A stretch of 64,000 bases of DNA from contig OZ234494.1 in the NCBI GenBank assembly GCA_965153455.1, forward strand, positions 5,890,001 through 5,954,000, written 5' to 3'. The translations under genes and the position numbers were made by a program. Positions 63,228-64,000 of this stretch are shown here, piece after piece (position 1 is the stretch's first letter; every line of letters begins with the position of its first letter). Origin of the DNA: Sphagnum compactum. Taxonomy: Eukaryota; Bryophyta; Sphagnopsida; Sphagnales. The notes beneath the pieces were generated by a model. It saw nothing but the letters and a program-made list of their open reading frames with translations, made no database searches and was not told where the DNA came from.

Positions 63228-63550
63228 TGGTTGCTTGGTAGGTAGGTATCTAAGTAACTATCTTTGTAACAAAACGTGTGACTTGAGCTATACCCACCCA
63301 CCTATGAGCCCTTTTCTTTCTTTTCTTTTCTTTTCTTTTCTTTTCTTGCTGGTTGCTTGGTAGGTAGGTATCTAAGTACCTGTCTTTGTAACCAAATGTT
63401 TGACTTGAGATATACTTACCTACTTACCACCCCTTTTCTTTTCTTTTTCTTTCATTTTCTTCCTTGGTTGCTTGGTAGGTAGATATCTAAGTACTTACCT
63501 TTGTAACTAAACGTGTGACTTGAGCTATACCTACCTACCTACCAACCTTT
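63228..63550. repeat. ~115-122 bp tandem repeat, 3 copies
   Basis: TTGCTTGGTAGGTAG starts at 63231, 63353 and 63468. Each is followed by TATCTAAGTA, CTTTGTAAC, GTGACTTGAG-type and ACCTACCTACC-type phrases, then a TTTTC-rich run. The unit itself contains inverted GTAGG/CCTAC blocks and could fold into a hairpin. Confidence 0.92.
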
Positions 63551-63584
63551 TTTCCCACTTGTGGTGATTGAAAACCTCCAATAT

Positions 63585-64000
63585 CATTTCTTTAAATCAC
63601 CTGGTGGTCACCAAGGGTTTCACATTTTAGATGTGCAAGGTCATTTGGTGGTTGCCAAGTGTTTTGTATTTTAGATGCATAAGATCGCTTGATAGTCATT
63701 AGGCGTTTCGCATTTTAGATATGTGAAAAATGCCTGGAGACCACTAGGTGTGTCGCACTTTAGACATGTTAGAATACCTCATGGTTGTTAAGCTTTTGCC
63801 ATTTTAAATGCGCAAGATCCTTTGGTGGCTGCCAGAGGTTTCCCTTTTTAGATGTGCAAGATCCCTTAGTGGTTGCTAAGGGTTTTGCATTTTAAATGTG
63901 CAAGATCCCTTAGTGGCCGCGACAAGTTTCACAAAAGATGTGCAAGATCCCCAAATGGTCGCCAAAGGTTTCGCACTTTAAACGAACAAGAAGGCCTAGC
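63585..64000. repeat. 44-bp tandem repeat, ~9 copies, continues past the window
   Basis: The phrase GCATTTTAGATGTGCAAGAT recurs with its A of ATTTTAG near 63624, 63668, 63712, 63757, 63801, 63845, 63889, ~63932 and 63975. The remainder is CCCTTGGTGGTTGCCAAGGGTTTC-like, shown here only as consensus words CCTTAGTGG, TTGCCAAG and GGTTTC. Copies are 75-90% alike by eye. It looks like a local satellite. Confidence 0.95.

Noticed and set aside
62911-63363. Three overlapping plus-strand frames of 88-150 codons
   Set aside because: They are open because of GC-rich then T-rich composition. All three frames are open at once, and the product is low complexity.

Overview
The window is nuclear DNA of a land plant. 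Split genes with GT-AG introns, T-rich introns, plant-type TTTAGGG/AAACCCTAA telomere-like motifs, a VQ-motif protein (a land-plant family) and several plant-specific homologues all point that way. Gene-poor, AT-rich spacers full of short tandem arrays separate small gene clusters. A MurG homologue with its main motifs intact fits a lineage that keeps plastid peptidoglycan (bryophyte, lycophyte, fern or gymnosperm). This is weak evidence, because some flowering plants also keep a MurG-like gene. The exact lineage cannot be read from the sequence.

Layout. 0.5-1.2 kb: an unrecognised minus-strand gene fragment. 2.1-4.8 kb (-): a twin CX9C protein of the MDM35/TRIAP1 type, with CT-rich and CATCCAACTCC-type minisatellites upstream. 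5.7-14.2 kb: AT-rich spacer with 25-bp and ~70-bp arrays and a long degenerate TTTAGGG-like tract. 14.3-18.3 kb (-): a nine-exon plastid-type CPBP (CAAX-protease-like) membrane protein, head to head with 18.36-20.5 kb (+): MurG. The two candidate start codons are only 11 bp apart. 20.5-28.5 kb: AT-rich spacer holding a decayed PIF/Harbinger element with transposase and Myb/SANT-like remnants tail to tail. 28.9-35.0 kb (+): a 14-exon nucleotide-sugar transporter of the CMP-sialic-acid-transporter-like family. 37.8-40.5 kb (+): a lipid phosphate phosphatase (PAP2). 42.3-44.6 kb (-): a membrane RING-variant (RINGv/MARCH-type) E3 ligase. 46-59 kb: gene-poor, with (TA)n, a 68-bp tandem array, a broken Ty3/gypsy pol and a ~1 kb stretch almost free of G and C. 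59.6-61.1 kb: doubtful exon-like pieces. 61.55-62.47 kb (-): an intronless VQ-motif protein with a GC-rich island upstream. 63.2-64.0 kb: ~120-bp and 44-bp tandem arrays running off the window.

Gene models were built by hand. Exons were joined only where splice sites, codon phase and family similarity agreed. The phases close for the six main multi-exon models (MDM35-like, CPBP, MurG, CSTLP, LPP, RINGv). Functionally, MurG (lipid II synthesis) and the CPBP protein are both predicted to be plastid-targeted and may share a promoter. The transporter, phosphatase, E3 ligase and VQ protein are ordinary housekeeping or signalling genes with no evident common pathway.
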